A stretch of 64,000 nt of DNA from Tubiluchus corallicola (GCA_030141605.1 JAQGDQ010000439.1:1-64000); one strand, 5' to 3'; numbered from the stretch's first letter, positions 35,621 to 49,985 are shown. Numbers and translations: made by a program. The notes: generated from the sequence alone by a model not told the origin.

Positions 35621-36777
35621 TCAAGGTGTCTGAATCTCATCTGCAGATGAATTAGAAATAACATTTGCGTTTTCATCACCATTTCCTTTACTGCAGCTGC
35701 TGCAGCACTGAGTTTTGCCAAAATCTATTAGTAACTCATAATTTTTGTTGACTTTATTATCACTTCTTTTCACAGTAGCTTGTTCTTGGTTCAGCAAATT
35801 CTCACTAAGTTCAGAGGTGTTATCGACTTTAAGATGAAATGGGAGCACAAGCTTTGAGCTGGAAGAGGGTTGTAAATTTATATCATGTCCTTTTCTTTGT
35901 AAGTGCAAGTTTCCCATGTCTAAACAAAGATCCGTCCTGTCATTGTTTGTTTGCTGCATAGCTTGATAGTTATCCTGGTTATCGGCAATAGAATTATCTT
36001 TGCTATCATCATTAGTTTTACACGTTGTTCTTTCAAAATCCTTGCTCAATTTATATTTACTCTGAGTCTCAGCAGAATAGAAATGGTCTTCATCCTTGTC
36101 TAAGCTGCTCTGCTGTTTATTTAGCGCATTTGTATGTACTTTAGATTCAATGGATGTTTTATTATTGTTATAATTTATTGGAGTAGTAGGATTGGATTTT
36201 TCTAGGTTAGAAATTTTATTACTAAAATTATCATCGTTTTCTGGAGCACCTGGAGAATCAATTTGCGCAGGCTTCACTTCTTCTCCCAAGCACACCAGAT
36301 TTCCTAACAGACTATAGGACGACATTTCCTTATGACCGCTGTCGGGCGAATCATTGCCGTTGGCATTTCTGTTGGCGTACATCCTCTGATGTTCCTCTGA
36401 TGCATTCTGCTGATGCACTGACTCTAGAAATCTAGGCAACATGACAGGACCTGACTGAAGAGTAGTGGAGTCTAGACTCACCAATAACTAGTAAAAGAAA
36501 AAAATACAGATAAATTATGTACTGCTTGTTGCAGTCAAATAAACCTAATTAACTTTGTCTTTTTTTCGAAACTTGTGTTATTTCATAATTTAAACCGCTT
36601 CATAACTGGCCACCACACTACACAAAACGTAGCTGCGTATTTGAATTGTAACAATATTTCATGAAGGTTGTAGTGAACTGCTAATGTTTTAATTTACACA
36701 AATAGACAAAGAAACTGATTTTACAATTTTCAAATAATAAAAAAATTTCTTGTTATATTCTTCTTCTTCTTCTTCTT

Positions 36778-36808
<31 letters not shown>

Positions 36809-39800
36809 TCATCAATTCACATGTTAAATAAGGAAACGAACTCATTTAAGATGTACAGTGTGATTTTATTATTTAAGTTGATAATTATATATTCAACCAC
36901 TAACTCTACTACTATACTAATAATATAGCCCCATATATAATTTGTTTAGTATACCTTCTCGGTAGGCGTAGGAAGACAAGAATCAACCGAGTTACCATAC
37001 AGTTTACATTCTAAGTCTCGAAGCTGGTTTATTAAAGTCTGAATGTGAACCAGTAAGTCTCGATTTTGCAGAAGAAGTTGATGAGTTCGTGCCTGTCAAA
37101 ATGCCATAGCTTTTGTAAAATAAAGATTTGAAAACGTCATCACCTACATAAGTTAAGATCTGAAATTAGGGGTAAGCCAATATTTTTGGATTACGTGATC
37201 AATGTGTTACCTGACCGCTTTGGCATCGAAACACCCGTTGATAAGTGTGGAGGGAGATCCTCGGCACACCTTGCTTCCAGATTAGCAGCGACTCGTACCT
37301 TCCATGTAGATCCAGACGTCTTGTTTGGACCTATTGTGGTATGAGAAGCTAGCTGACCTGGAATGCCAGTATCAAAGCGTGTAGCGGTCACTACATCCAC
37401 GATTTCTGACTTAAATGCTTCTCAGCCTGCTGCCTTAAACATTATTGCTATTAATATAGCGTTTATTTTTTGTTTACTTTAAATCTTTTTTCATTTGTGT
37501 TGTTACAATAAAAGCAAAACCCGTAAAAAGATGTACATGCGCTATTTTTGTGTTGCATTTACACGTCTTAGAAGGAACTGTTCAAAATTATTTTTAGTTG
37601 TTCTTAATTAATAACTATTTGTGTCTGTCAAGCTGGAGTATTATCACCATTGTTGTTTTCATTGTAAGTTGATGATCTGTCTGAAATGGTGGTATAAAAA
37701 ACTAATAATACATGTCGTCTTGGTAGTGCAATGCTTAATCTTTTGTTATATGCAGACAATCTGTCTCTAACGTATATATAAAATATACAATGCCTCAAAA
37801 ATGAGTATTTGCCAACAGATTTTCTATAACACCTGGTAAAGTTATGCTTCATGATAAGCATATTAAAATTAATATTCTGATGAAATACTTTGGGCACATT
37901 TTTCAAACGAGTAAAGCTCACCTTGATGACTTAAATCAAATGCGGCTATTATATTGCCAGAGCCAGCAGCCATAGTGAGGCATTTCTCATTTCGTTCAAT
38001 TTCTGTGAAATGTACTTTATTTAGATCGTATTACAAATCTTTTTATTGTTGTAGTGTGTTGACGAAGTTTGACTAGTACAATATCGAAAAGTTGAAATCA
38101 GCCTATTGCACTAGCTTGGTGAATGGTGTTCTCGACTCCGCAATATGTGTTGATATTGATGTACCTCATAATTTTAAAGTGATTTTCGAAAACGCACGTA
38201 CGTACACCTAGATGAATATTTAATATTATTAATGGTACCTTAGTGCAAAAATTGCAAAATTTCAAGTTGATAATATTATTCGGGGATTGATTTGTACTGG
38301 AATTGTATTTTAACGAGACCGCTATACAATAAGTAATAATTTTATAATTATTCATGTAAAATTTTATGCTTTCATTTCAGTTAGTTAGGTTTCTAGTGTG
38401 TGGCTAGTTATTTTAAGATTGAAATAAGATACAAATTAAATAATAAAATAAATAAAAACGATAAAAATAATGGATTAACAGCAAGCAGGACTCAACACGG
38501 CACATGACTGCCAGTCTAAGTCAGTCCAGTATCTTACCTGAGCTTCAATTCTGGCAGAAGTTTCAGCTGACAGTTGATCTCGTAGCAGGTGAACTTGCGC
38601 TACAGCTGCACACGTTTCTTGCTGCTGTTGAGCAAGCTGTTGACAAAACAGCTGATGTTGATGATTCTGGTTGAGAGGAATGTCTTCCGGGAGATGATGT
38701 GGAGAGATAACAGGTGACGTAAGAGAAACTTCCGCCTGAAAATGAGTATCGAATTCACATAAAGTTGATTTAAGGACGTAAATATGTAGTGTCTACTTCA
38801 CTTTCAATATTTTAGTAGATTCAAAATGGATGATCATATGAAAAATATATATTGTCTATTGTTCATTTATTCCAAGAGCCAATAATAAGGTGGCGGTATG
38901 TCTTTTCCAACGATTATATCTTATCTTGTAAATTATACCTTATCTTATATCTTATCTTATATAGTATCCTATACAATATACAATACATAAATAGCAATGA
39001 AATAATTTTAAATAGGATATAACCTAACGACTAATTGTGATAAGCGAATAATTGTCGACTCATATCACAAAATGAACTGGTAAGATGTGAGCCGAGCAGG
39101 TAGTATGGAATAAGTACATGCATTGCATATCTAAATCTTTTTATTGACGAATTTTTAAATTGAACTTTACAATTTTGTCGTCATCGTTCTAACTGTTATA
39201 ACTTTCAAGCTTTTTACCAGTCACAGTTGGTTACATGCTGATTAATGCGTGTGAAATTTCTCCGCTAGCTTTGGATGAATGGCTTTTTAATGGAGACTGC
39301 AATCAATCGCCTGTAAATTCAGACTCACCGGTGTCAAATCTTGTTGCTTTTCAGAAGCGGCTTCCGTTGACTTTAACGAATCTGTAGCAGAAGATGAGAG
39401 GAAACTGGATTCGCCGCTTGATGCTGAAAAATTACAGATCGTCAGATTAACAACTGTAATAATCTCAATCAAACTGACACTTATTCTAGTCGCTCAAGAA
39501 AGGACGAAGGATTGCTAGCAGGGCTAAAATTAACTAAGGGCGTTCATGGTGTAAAATCATCAATAATACACTAATATTATCTCGTTTGCTGACAGAAAAA
39601 ATATAATATTTGTTTCCCAAGTTTTATTAATTAGTTTATACATTCATTTCACCAACACGTGATATAGTTATAAACAAGGAAATAAAAGTTTATAGTACAT
39701 TACTGCAACTAGAACAACAGAATACTTTCACAATATTCTCCATAGTTACAATACCAACAATAATAAAATATCCGATGGAAAAAAGAATTTCACTGCAGCT

Positions 39801-42800
39801 GATTCTATCATTTGTCGCAATAACAATAATTATGTGACGTGTTGCAGAGGCTTGAAACGTTAAAGCTTGTAAGAGAGACTAGGATAGGGAAACAGAGAGA
39901 TTAGTTAGTAAAAAGAAATGAGGATGAACTTGCTAGTAGTGACAGTAAAAAGAGGAGAAAGAAGAGATAACGATATGTGAGGTAACAATGACAATCATGA
40001 CCATGTTAACTAAAATTAAGATTCAGAAAGTTGTAGAGTGACACTCGCCGCAACAAATGGAGGAAGATCAATCTCTATATATGCGTACCGCATATTTGGA
40101 AGAAGAGACAAATTACAAAGTTAGAATATTATTCCACTAGTTTTTTACCCTCCACTACTTGCAGTACTATTATATCCCAGAAATCTTATTTACTATCTAT
40201 ATCACAGAAAGGATATATGGTTAAAATATCACTAAATCACTACTATTATCGATCGTATTATAACCTTGGTTTCTACAACAACTTTCCACAAGAAATGTTC
40301 GTTTTACATAATATCATAGTATGGTAATTTCTGATACCTACCGCTTTCACGTTGTTGCATACTATCGGGGTAAATAACATAAATATGTGTTGCTCTTTTG
40401 ATGTGACTTTGCAGTTCTTATGGTAACGACTCATTGTTGAGCTTATTTATGAATGTGTTGCTTGTTTATAGAAAGCATACTCTGTGTTGTGAAGTAGTGT
40501 AATTATTCAGTTCGTCAAAAAAGTATCGGGTGGCGCAGAAAAATGTGCCGAAGTTTAGGTACAACTTATATTAGTCCGAAGTGCCCTACAAAGCTGAAAT
40601 TTGACACCGTGCATTAACTTTTAGCTGTACCAGCTACCAGCTACCAGCTACCAGTTTATAATCTTAGTAATTTTTAAGTTATGGATAAAAAACTTTTGCA
40701 TGTTAAAAAATTAACTGCCGGAACCATGTCGGAGCAGCCACGTTGACGTATAAAGCACTCATAACATGGTAGAAAACAATAAAGAAGTTGGTCAGTTTAC
40801 ATCATGATCTTTCCCAACAGAAATTAAACTGATAAAGAGTTGTTTCCAACTAAAATATGACTTAATCCTGTGGATTAAGGTATCTGGAATTCCCTTAAGA
40901 GAAAGTGTACAATGGCCCTACAAAGCAGTTTGATGCAAAGCAACTAAAGGGAAAAATTGTTGAGTCTAGAGACAAAATACCACTTAAAGAAGTGAGAAAC
41001 TGTGTCACTGGAAGAAATGACTTTGTCTAGGTTGCAGTGAAAATGATAGAGCACTTGCTGTAAATTTTAGCAACAGTGGCGCAAAATTTCTTGCTGCATT
41101 TATGATTTTGACTTATTGACGTAAAACTCCTGTATCTTTGGATGAATCTAAGGAATGATCAAGAATTTTTGCTGTTTATACACAAACGTCTGTAACATCA
41201 TCTTTTTAAGTGATTCGATTAGTTTCTTCTTGTAACGTTATTATCAGAATTTCGGTATTTTTGCGCCACCTGATATATCCTATATCTAGCATATAAATGT
41301 AGCCGTCGTTTAATATTGTTCCTGAACCCTTTTCAACATTAATTTTTATGCTATCAGAACGGATTTTCTCTTAAACCAAGATATGAATATATTTTTCTCA
41401 GCCTTGCAATATAAGGCACGCATACGTCAGCTACATTTAAACTGTGCAAGGCAGGTTAGTATAAAGCTACTAACCTTCACGGGGTGTTTCTTTACAAGTG
41501 GTAACAGTTGCTCCTAAAGAATTTAACGCATCTTCTTTAACTTTGTTTGGCTTCTTTTTCGTATTCACCGCATGCTCTTTATCAACGTCTTTCTTCTCAG
41601 CTTGCTCATGTAAAGAATGTTGATGACAAACCTCAAATGCTTGTCCAACGGTTCTCACAATCAACAAAGCTTGACTCTAGAGTAATGCAAGATAGTTTAG
41701 TTTTAAAAGTACATTAGTTAAAAGTGTGGTACAAATTAGTTAACACGTGAAACGTCCTACTTGACGAGCGTCGATATTGCTTACTCCTTTGAAACGCATT
41801 ACACAGCTGGATATACGTAAGTTAATGTCTGTCATAAAAATTGCTACACAGAACATTTTGTACTAGTAACTTCTACTCGTAACTTGAAATTGGAGAAATG
41901 TGATTTTTCACCAAAATTGATGCCATACATGCCAATTGAAATCGTTTACAAATTATAGGATACTATTTGCTAGTGATGTGGATCATAACACCTAAATTTC
42001 TAAATTCATCTTTTTGTTGCTTTCTGGACGAGCCGTTATTGTTGTATGCGTTTTCTCAATTAAATTACAATTTTAATTTAAACAGAAACAGAGGTATAAT
42101 GAAAGTTTACTTCTTGAAAACTTTAAAATTTAGCAAAAAATTAAATAAATGACCTTTAAGAGATATTTTACCGTTTAAAGACTCTGAAGTGCCATAAAGA
42201 AAGTGAATCACGAGCAAACTATACTCTGCATGAAGCCCTGTTATTAATTAAGTTACAAAAAAGCTGAAGGTAGGCTTCTTCTTCTTCTTCTTCTAAGCAA
42301 AATGATGGAGATAAATATAAAACAAAGGCGTCTCTCATGATTAACGTTCTTTAATAATAAACGTGGTGTAACTGAAATAAGGAAATTATTAGTACCTTTT
42401 TATTTGCTTTAAACACGTGGCAATTAAACAGACCAGATGAACAGTCCCTCGCGATGTAGCTGAAAATCTTTAAATCTTGCGAGTCGTGCGACACGTAGAA
42501 TATCCTGCAATATTTAGATAATTTTACTTAATAGACTTAATATTTACTTCAACTATATGAAAAGTATATGTATGAAATTTCACCCCGTGGTCTAAATAAC
42601 GTTGTTACAGGAACTGTCTCTTTGGTTTCACACATCTGCCTGTTAGTCTACAAGAAAAATCTTTAGATCACGTAATTTGTTCCGATTTATCTGATAATGC
42701 GGATATTAGAAAAGAAACTCATCTATTCTATGCACGGCACGTATGAACTCATTAATTAGAAAATTATGTTTTCTTTTTAAGAGTTATTGTTGTAATTTTT

Positions 42801-45800
42801 ATTGTATGTCACTATGGACGAAATTTGACAGTAACGTCTTTAACAAAATACGTGTCACGTATAACAATGGTATCAGGAAGCTATTGAAATTATACGATTC
42901 TAGTCCTTCTGCTATGTGTGCAAATTTATCGTTGCCACAATTTTGTTACAGTATAGGAAAACAATTACTAGAACTTGTGAACAACAAACATCTACTAGCT
43001 AATGTCAACTCCACAGGAATCATACAAATTGTTATTTTAAAATGTGGAACGACAGTGTGTTTGTAAATAACAATCGTTGAACGTGATAGCTGTGCATGCT
43101 TTTTTACTGAATGTATAGTAGCATTTTAGTTTAACTTTTATTGTAGCATTTTGTTATAGTGTGATGTATTGTTTTTATGTTTTTATGCTGAAATAAACTA
43201 ATCTAATCTAATCTAGTCTAATATACAAGATAGTAACCTCTTTTGGCGTCACTAGGATAAAATTTTTGGGCTTCTTTGACATTTTTCGTGGAAAACTTTC
43301 AAACGTTTTAGCATAAAATCTTTTTTATCGATTACCGACTACTAGTCGTGAATGCCTTGGATGATTTTCTTTCAGGTCGATTCAGTTTTTTTACCTTATC
43401 GAATTATGCAGTCTCTTTTAAATCTGTTTTTTTGTTCTCAGTCGCTGATCAGTTATTGCTTATTGATCGGTCATTGATGGATCTTGGTCCCACTCAAACT
43501 ACTTTGAGTGGCTGATAATGAATAGTAAGGTGCTGCTTATTGACACAGGTTAATGGGGGATGATTGTCGATATATAGTTTTCGATTGGTTATTCCACAGA
43601 TTTCTAAAGCCGTTTTGTCCCGAAACAAAAGTGTAATAGAGACAATCATTTCCATTTAGACGCTAAGGGACTATTACTAGTTGCTGCATGCATTAGTAGA
43701 ACTTGGGTTTATTTTTTATAATTAGCATTTTTAACTATTATTTTATATTACAGTTAAGACAAAACTTTTATTTATTTTCATACTGCTTCAGACTCAGGTT
43801 ACTGACTGTTACTGTAGCACTGGTTTTGTTGCAAGGTTAAAGAGGTGCACGTTATTAGGCGCTGGGGACAACAGTCAAGATGTTATTACACAAACTGGAT
43901 AATCCTACGTCGAAAATCCCATCCAATTACCCAAAGAGTTGGAAACTGTCAGCTTCACTATTAGCAAAATTACCCACGTGCTGTATCTGCCAGCTTATTA
44001 CTGCTGTAAACACCAATTCCCTTTAGTGGATTGGATATTAGGTTTAGATTAAATTGCTAACCTACCACATGTGCACAACTCGTAGCACCAATTTGTCTTA
44101 CTTTGCTTAATGTCAGTAATTCCACGGTTGCAATAAGCGTACGTTATTGGTGAGATAATTTCACAGCTTTGCCCGTCTAAGCGATTATAGGTGTCAATTT
44201 CATAGTAAGATTGAAAAAGTGCATCTTAATCAAGCGCTAACTTAAAAGAAGTTAGTGTTCTTTCGGAGAAAATTGTTGTAAGTATTGTAGGTCTGAAGAT
44301 CAGAGCCAAAGATTCATTTTTCACTACTAGGAAAGTAACAACATGAGATGATACAAGACAATGTGTATTATACAACGCAACACCGAAGAAGTTCCGTGCA
44401 GTACAACATGGCCCAGCACTGTACCATCAACCCTCGCAGGGCAACGCAATGCAATTATGTAACACAACAGAGCACGACAAGACACAATGCAATGGAATGG
44501 AACAGTTCTGTGTCGGATATGTACTATGTTGCACTTCACTTCACACATTTTCGTCCTTTTTTATTCTGTACCCTGCAAACCGGGGCCAAAGCTTAGTGGT
44601 AAGACCGGAACTTAACTAATCGCCAAAGCAGGTGCTCTATAAGATGAAGCCGGTAGAGGTGCCTCACTCAATCACACAAATAGCGGGGCAGATGAAATCC
44701 AAGCGGGTTACCTGTCTATTTACTGACCGGGTTTGGCATTACTTAACGTCGCTAAGGCACACTGTGACTACTCCCTTCGCTAACATTATTGCTGGTCGCA
44801 AAACTTTATTTGACTAAATTGTGAAATGATTATTTAATTCTATTTAGGCTTCTCAAATTCGGTAACTATTTTTACTCATTTTATTTGCTTAGGAATATAG
44901 GTGAGTAAACAGACAGGAAGGTGGTTCTACGCCGAACCTCCCCGGTAAATGTGTTGTTACATCAGCAAACTACCGCTTTTTCATCTCACGAGGTTTAGTT
45001 TCCGCTTTCTTCGTCATTTCCGGCCCGTAATGAAAATTCTTATAGAAATTTCTTCCGGCACGTCTGAAATCATTTCTCGTTTACCTGGAAGTTGCAACTT
45101 CAAAGCGCCGTTTTCTTGCCACGTTTCACATTTAGAGTCACTTTTGCAGGATCTTTTTACACGAATCTTTTTTATTAGATAAAATCAAATCAACGTATTA
45201 ATTTATTAGGTTTGTTACTCATAAGTAATTATCAGCCAAATTAGCTGTAGTTACAGTTTACTCTATTTATCAAGTAGGCTTACCCCTTTGTTGTTAAAAA
45301 GATGCTGATTAAGAGCTTTTATTCTAATATTTACTGTATGGGGTGTATGTTCGTGTATGGAGTAAATACACTGCTGGGTATGTTAAACTCCATCCGGGAT
45401 GTTATAATAATGAAATACGAAAACTTTTTAAATCGAGATAGGATTGTAGCGCATCTGGCATGTGCACGAATCTCCGACTATCGCAGTTTCTTCACTTGTA
45501 TAAAAAATCTGCATATAGCCTTAGAAACAGACTGCTGTTCTCAAATAACAAGTATGCTATTGTGTTGGGAATTCTGATGTACTATATAAACCGAATATGT
45601 TCAAACTGTGGAATGAAATTTTCAATTTACATAAATTTTAGGGCCATTTTAATGAATTTGTAATTATTTTCATTATGTCAGTTTTATCTTAGTTTATCTT
45701 AATTATGTACATATTTGTATATGGGACATTTTTGCCTGAAAGAACAACAACAACAATTAACTTTAAAACATTTGCAACAGGTTCTTAATTTTTGGCGACG

Positions 45801-46440
45801 TTAGTGACAACTTATAGATAACAAAACGACAGGTTCTAGTTTTGGAAATAGGGAATACAACGTCGCTGACAAGACAGTATCATTTCTTTATTTTCGGCAA
45901 ATTTAAGCTGTTCGTGTGTAATAATTAGATGCAAATTTCTCAGATCATACTGGGATAATTCAAAGGGCAACAAATCCCAGTTTTACTGCAGCAGAGCCTA
46001 GTTGCTCAGTTTAGATTTAAATTAAGAGCTGAACAAAAGCAGGTTTAGAAAGCAGTTGGATGAGTGGATTTCCAAAATATATCTGAAATCAAAAATGTTG
46101 ATCAAGGCACTAAATTTGTCCTAGTATGTATACGAGTGTTTAGATCACGGCGGATGATCCATGTGGGTTGTTCGACCTTAATTCGTATGTGGAACTTAAA
46201 ATCTCTTATTATATAAAGGATTCACAAAGAGATCACTTCTCTACAAATTTGTTAAGAATTTTTCTTAGAATAATACTGTAAGTTATTGTTAGACGAAAGT
46301 ACTTAGCTTTTACAAATATTTTGAGAAATACCTCGGTATTGGATGCTTCAGTATAGCGTAACTATTTTCATCCCAAGTCCAGTCATTTTTCTGGAAAACA
46401 CAAGAACATCTTAACGCATGAATATCATCATCATCATCAA

Positions 46441-46487
<47 letters not shown>

Positions 46488-46896
46488 CCAGCACCAGCAC
46501 CAGCGCCAGAACCAGAACCACCGCCAGTGCCACTAGCACCGTCATCGCCATCGTCATTATCGTCATCGTCATCATCATCATCACCACCATCTTGAAAAGT
46601 ATTTGTTTTTACTTCGTTAACAATGACTATTCCTGTTATTTTGCCAAGAAACATTTAGAGTTATATTTAAATCTAAAACGTTACAGTCTTAACAGCTAGG
46701 AGGAACAAGGAGCAGTCTTCATGAACCTTTATGCTATCTGCGTTGTCTCATAGGAAATAATCGCTTCATGCTTGAAGCTTTCTAAGGTTGAACTATTTCT
46801 TACCTTTCGTTTCCTCTTCAAGATGACTTTGACGCCGTCAGTTGATATGCAGATATCAACCTTCTGTTTTGTCATTCCTTTTGCCTTGAATTCATA
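35621..46896 (-). CDS. NOS1AP: NOS1AP (CAPON) orthologue, C-terminal 586 residues
   Basis: Eight exons in phase: 46896-46804, 46390-46332, 42504-42396, 41676-41475, 39423-39329, 38735-38538, 37092-36955, 36487-35621 (stop TGA). NOS1AP is a cytoplasmic adaptor that links neuronal NO synthase and Scribble/dystrophin-type complexes through a PTB domain and a C-terminal tail. Diagnostic segments: YEFKAKGM and [12 protein letters not shown], then [37 protein letters not shown] (PTB helix), then a Ser-rich exon, a Gln-rich coiled coil ([32 protein letters not shown]) and a long divergent Ser/Asn/Asp-rich last exon. Exon breaks fall at the same protein places as I recall for vertebrate genes. The first ~60-70 residues (start of PTB) are not in the window. 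The end, ...SADEIQTP, keeps a DEI but not the hydrophobic PDZ-ligand terminus of vertebrate NOS1AP. LINE fragments H and I and a Tc1-like element lie in introns. Confidence 0.95.
36757..36808. repeat. (TTC)n microsatellite
   Basis: About 16 TTC units in the last NOS1AP intron; a polypyrimidine run on the plus strand, polypurine on the gene strand. Confidence 0.95.
37190..37435. other. Unexplained GC-richer block in a NOS1AP intron
   Basis: Base composition is clearly higher in G+C than its surroundings and a 69-codon minus frame is open. No family recognised and no splice sites fit NOS1AP; possibly a transposon scrap. Confidence 0.35.
40526..41273. mobile_element. Non-autonomous Tc1/mariner-like element, 748 bp
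   Basis: Terminal inverted repeats: TCGGGTGGCGCAGAAAAAT at the left and, on the other strand, TCAGGTGGCGCAAAAATA at the right, both continuing into ccgaa(a/g)tt. TA dinucleotides flank both ends (40524-40525, 41274-41275), as for Tc1/mariner insertions. The interior has no transposase frame. It sits in a NOS1AP intron. Confidence 0.75.
42600..43215 (+). mobile_element. LINE copy H, C-terminal fragment
   Basis: Encodes [13 protein letters not shown], then [38 protein letters not shown] and [10 protein letters not shown], the C-terminal region of a LINE ORF2, with at least one frameshift before 42743. The 3' end is AAATAAA followed by TAATC units (43193-43217). Antisense to NOS1AP, in its intron. 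Same family as copies C and I. Confidence 0.8.
43216..45289. other. NOS1AP intron, no feature recognised
   Basis: AT-rich intronic sequence. A slightly GC-richer stretch at 44580-44820 has no recognisable repeat or gene signature. Confidence 0.5.
45290..45770 (+). mobile_element. LINE copy I, C-terminal fragment
   Basis: [15 protein letters not shown], a diverged segment, then [22 protein letters not shown] with a frameshift between the two frames. Ends with a short 3' UTR and (CAA)n units near 45750. Same family as copies C and H and antisense to NOS1AP. Confidence 0.72.
46421..46592. repeat. (CAT)n / (CAC)n microsatellite
   Basis: About 22 CAT units, then CAGCAC and CAT/CGT units, starting only 30 bases beyond the acceptor of the 46390-46332 NOS1AP exon. 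The Asp-rich frame across it is not coding. Confidence 0.9.
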
Positions 46897-49800
46897 CTGA
46901 AAGACAAAACAAGGTGAGAGATTGACAAAATCTCAACAGAGGAAACCTTACTAAATTGCTATTGATTCAAGAGAGGTGGTAAAGTAGATTTAAGTTTAGA
47001 AATATTGAACGTCATGCGGAGCGTGAACCATTATTGAGAATTTACATGTACGGTATTAAAAACTTTCGTCAACGTTACCAAATGTAGACCAAGTTGAGCA
47101 TTTGGTGTCTTTATTCACAGTTTAGCGTGAAGCAGTCGGGAAACAAGCCAGACAAGGGCTTCAATTATCTGATTCATATTTATGAATCAATATTAAACTT
47201 TGCCAAGTCTAATACATGGCGCAGCAACGGAACTCTAGCCAGCTCAGAGAGGAATGACTTTGCGGTGAAAGTTTTCTAGTTGTTAGAAAGATGCTCTATT
47301 GTCCTACAGTGGCACTTTCAAATGACCTTTGACCTTGAGTCAACCTATACAGATTAATTCGCATCCGTTTAAGCACTTGTCTTATACAATACTAGATAAA
47401 TTTTGGGATTAAACGTCTGCTAGTGTGGAAGTCTAAAATTTCACCGTAACTGCATGATTCTGATGAGTTAACAGGTGCATATTTTGTTCTAAAGCAAGTT
47501 TGGCTTTCAACCCTGCACCAGTCGCGCGCTGCGCAACTACCTTACCAAACGTGTTGCCATCTACAAGTTTTGCTTGTTGGTCGTCCGTCACTTTACTGTT
47601 TATGAGTTATTAACCAAAATAAAGACTGAAAATTTACAGGAAGTTAAAAGAGATCAGTGCTGTTGTACCGAATGTTTCCACATATTCTTAAAAGTTTTTT
47701 TTTGAATTTTCTAGACGTGCACAAACAAACAAGCGCCGCAAAGAAGCAAGCAAACAATCAAGAAACAAAGATACAAAGTGTTGTAGTGACAAAACTTCAG
47801 GTCCAAAGAAAGTTCTATAACGTTTCAAATGCTACTTAACTGCATTAGTAGCATTTTGAGCCTGTCTCATTCATCCGTAAACGCTTCAAAGCGTTTTTAG
47901 TCCTGCATATTGCTTCATTAGATTGACAGAGAGAAATGCGACGCTCAGACCATTTCTTACAAGTTTTCATTACACATATTCTTTGAAATGAGTCGCCATA
48001 AAAACACAATGCAGACTGAAATTTAATCTTCATCCATCGTGAAAAGATGTAAATGTCTTCGTAAAACCAGCTTTTCCTGTTAACTCTTTCGGACATTTTC
48101 CCAGAAATACAGGACTCTTAATGTTTTACGGCTTTATGTAAGCCTCCAATGCATCTTCATTAACCTGTCTACAAGATGCTATTTATTTCCTAACCGCATT
48201 TTAAACAGCGCTGGGTATTCATTATAGGGCTCTGACCGGAAAAAATCAAAGTACTTTGTGGAAAATGGAAAAGGGAATTTGCGAAATTGCTTGCACCTTT
48301 TGTGCTTTATATTAAGAGATGCTTTATAAGTAAAATTAATGAATAACAGAATTTCTCTGCAAAGAGTATAGTCAAACAAACAGCAACGGGATTATCTGTA
48401 ATTACGGGCGTAGGGCTTAAAGCGTACACCATCTGTAGACTTACTTTTTTAAATAAACTTATATAGTGTTTGGCAATAACTAACAGAGAAATTAGAATTT
48501 AAATGTCAGATGAGATTGTTTTGCTAAAATAGGGTGTTTTCCTGCGTAGCAAGTTTCTTCTTCAGGTACCCTATCAGCAAAAAGAGGACGCATTATCAGC
48601 TGATGTCACTTCAAGGTACTTTCCTTAAATTCTCTGTCATCGACATTTTTTCTATTTTATCTTCAAACATTTATATATTTATGTTTTAAAGTGTTTTACG
48701 AAATTTGGTGCAACAACAGCTGCCTGCCTTTCTTTAGTACTTTCAGCATGTTGAAGGTGCCCCTGGTCGGTAGAATTTTATTAGTCCCGTAAGATTAACT
48801 AAATTTAAAAAAGTCGTGAGTTTGTGTATCATAAGTCGAGCGTTTCTGGCTTAAAATAGATGTAAATCATTTGTAGTCGATTAATTTTAACACGATTGTT
48901 TTTGCTCAATGACATGATTTGCAGACAAGCAATTTCAAAACATTATTATGAACCGACATTGATACAATCACGTTGGTTTGACGCTGAACCAATGTTGACA
49001 AAACGTATGCAAGCAAGGCCATGGATGTACTTGTAAGTTAATGGGTGCTGCTAAGTTAACTATTGGAAAATGATTGGTATGCTTTGAAGCCTAAGCATGT
49101 ATAAAGCAAACACTCCGGGCACTACCCCAAGGAGAAGTAGACGACTTGCTTGAATTATAGATAGAATTTCATGTCAAGTGTAAGTGGGCACTCCATTATG
49201 GCTTCACTCCTCGGGTCCACGCGACTAATAAGAAAATCCCTAAGGAAATTTCAGGAAAGCACTTTTCCGTCAAATTGAATCTTTATCCGTCAGCTTTATT
49301 CGATTGCGGTTTAATGGAGCAATAATGTAAACACAGTTCGTGGTTAAGAAGCACCACTTTACCAGTTCGACAGGCCTACATGGTAAAACTGAGTAAAGGA
49401 AGATTCAACTCTAAATTATGAACTGAAACACTGCTCTGATCTGTCAATTGGCCTTGCAATTATTTATGTTACTAAGGTTTGTTGCTGCTGTTTTTATACG
49501 ATGTAGCTATTGTTAGTCCTATTGATGCTATGTTCTTTGTCACTGTTGCTGTTTATTGATTAGCAGAAGCATAAAACTTCTAAAGCAACTTTGCCGTAGC
49601 GTCTATCAACATAACTTACACGGACAGACAATTTATGCGTGTATTTGAGGATTTTATGCTCGTCGTAAAAGATTTTCTTAAAGGAAATTTATAGCATGAA
49701 AAGCAGTTTATCGCAAACAATTTATAGACATATGTAAGTTTACAAAACAGAAGTCATATACATCAGAAACTGTGAGGTGATGTTACACGTAAATAGAGTC

Positions 49801-49985
49801 AAGTGACGTCACCACGCGTGAAGCCGGCATTACGCAATAGACAACTTTATTACTTCCCAAAGCCAATTTTTAAAAATAACGAGACTGCAGAGCATCAGAT
49901 AATTGGGTTGAATCATTCCTAATAAATTGTTAATTTTATTATTTTTATGAAATTGAACTGTCGTCTTGTGACTCCTTAACATGTA
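46897..49985. other. Upstream of the first visible NOS1AP exon, nothing recognised
   Basis: I searched the minus strand here for the conserved NOS1AP N-terminal exons and did not see them. Short frames (60-83 codons) look random. Probably intron. Confidence 0.5.
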
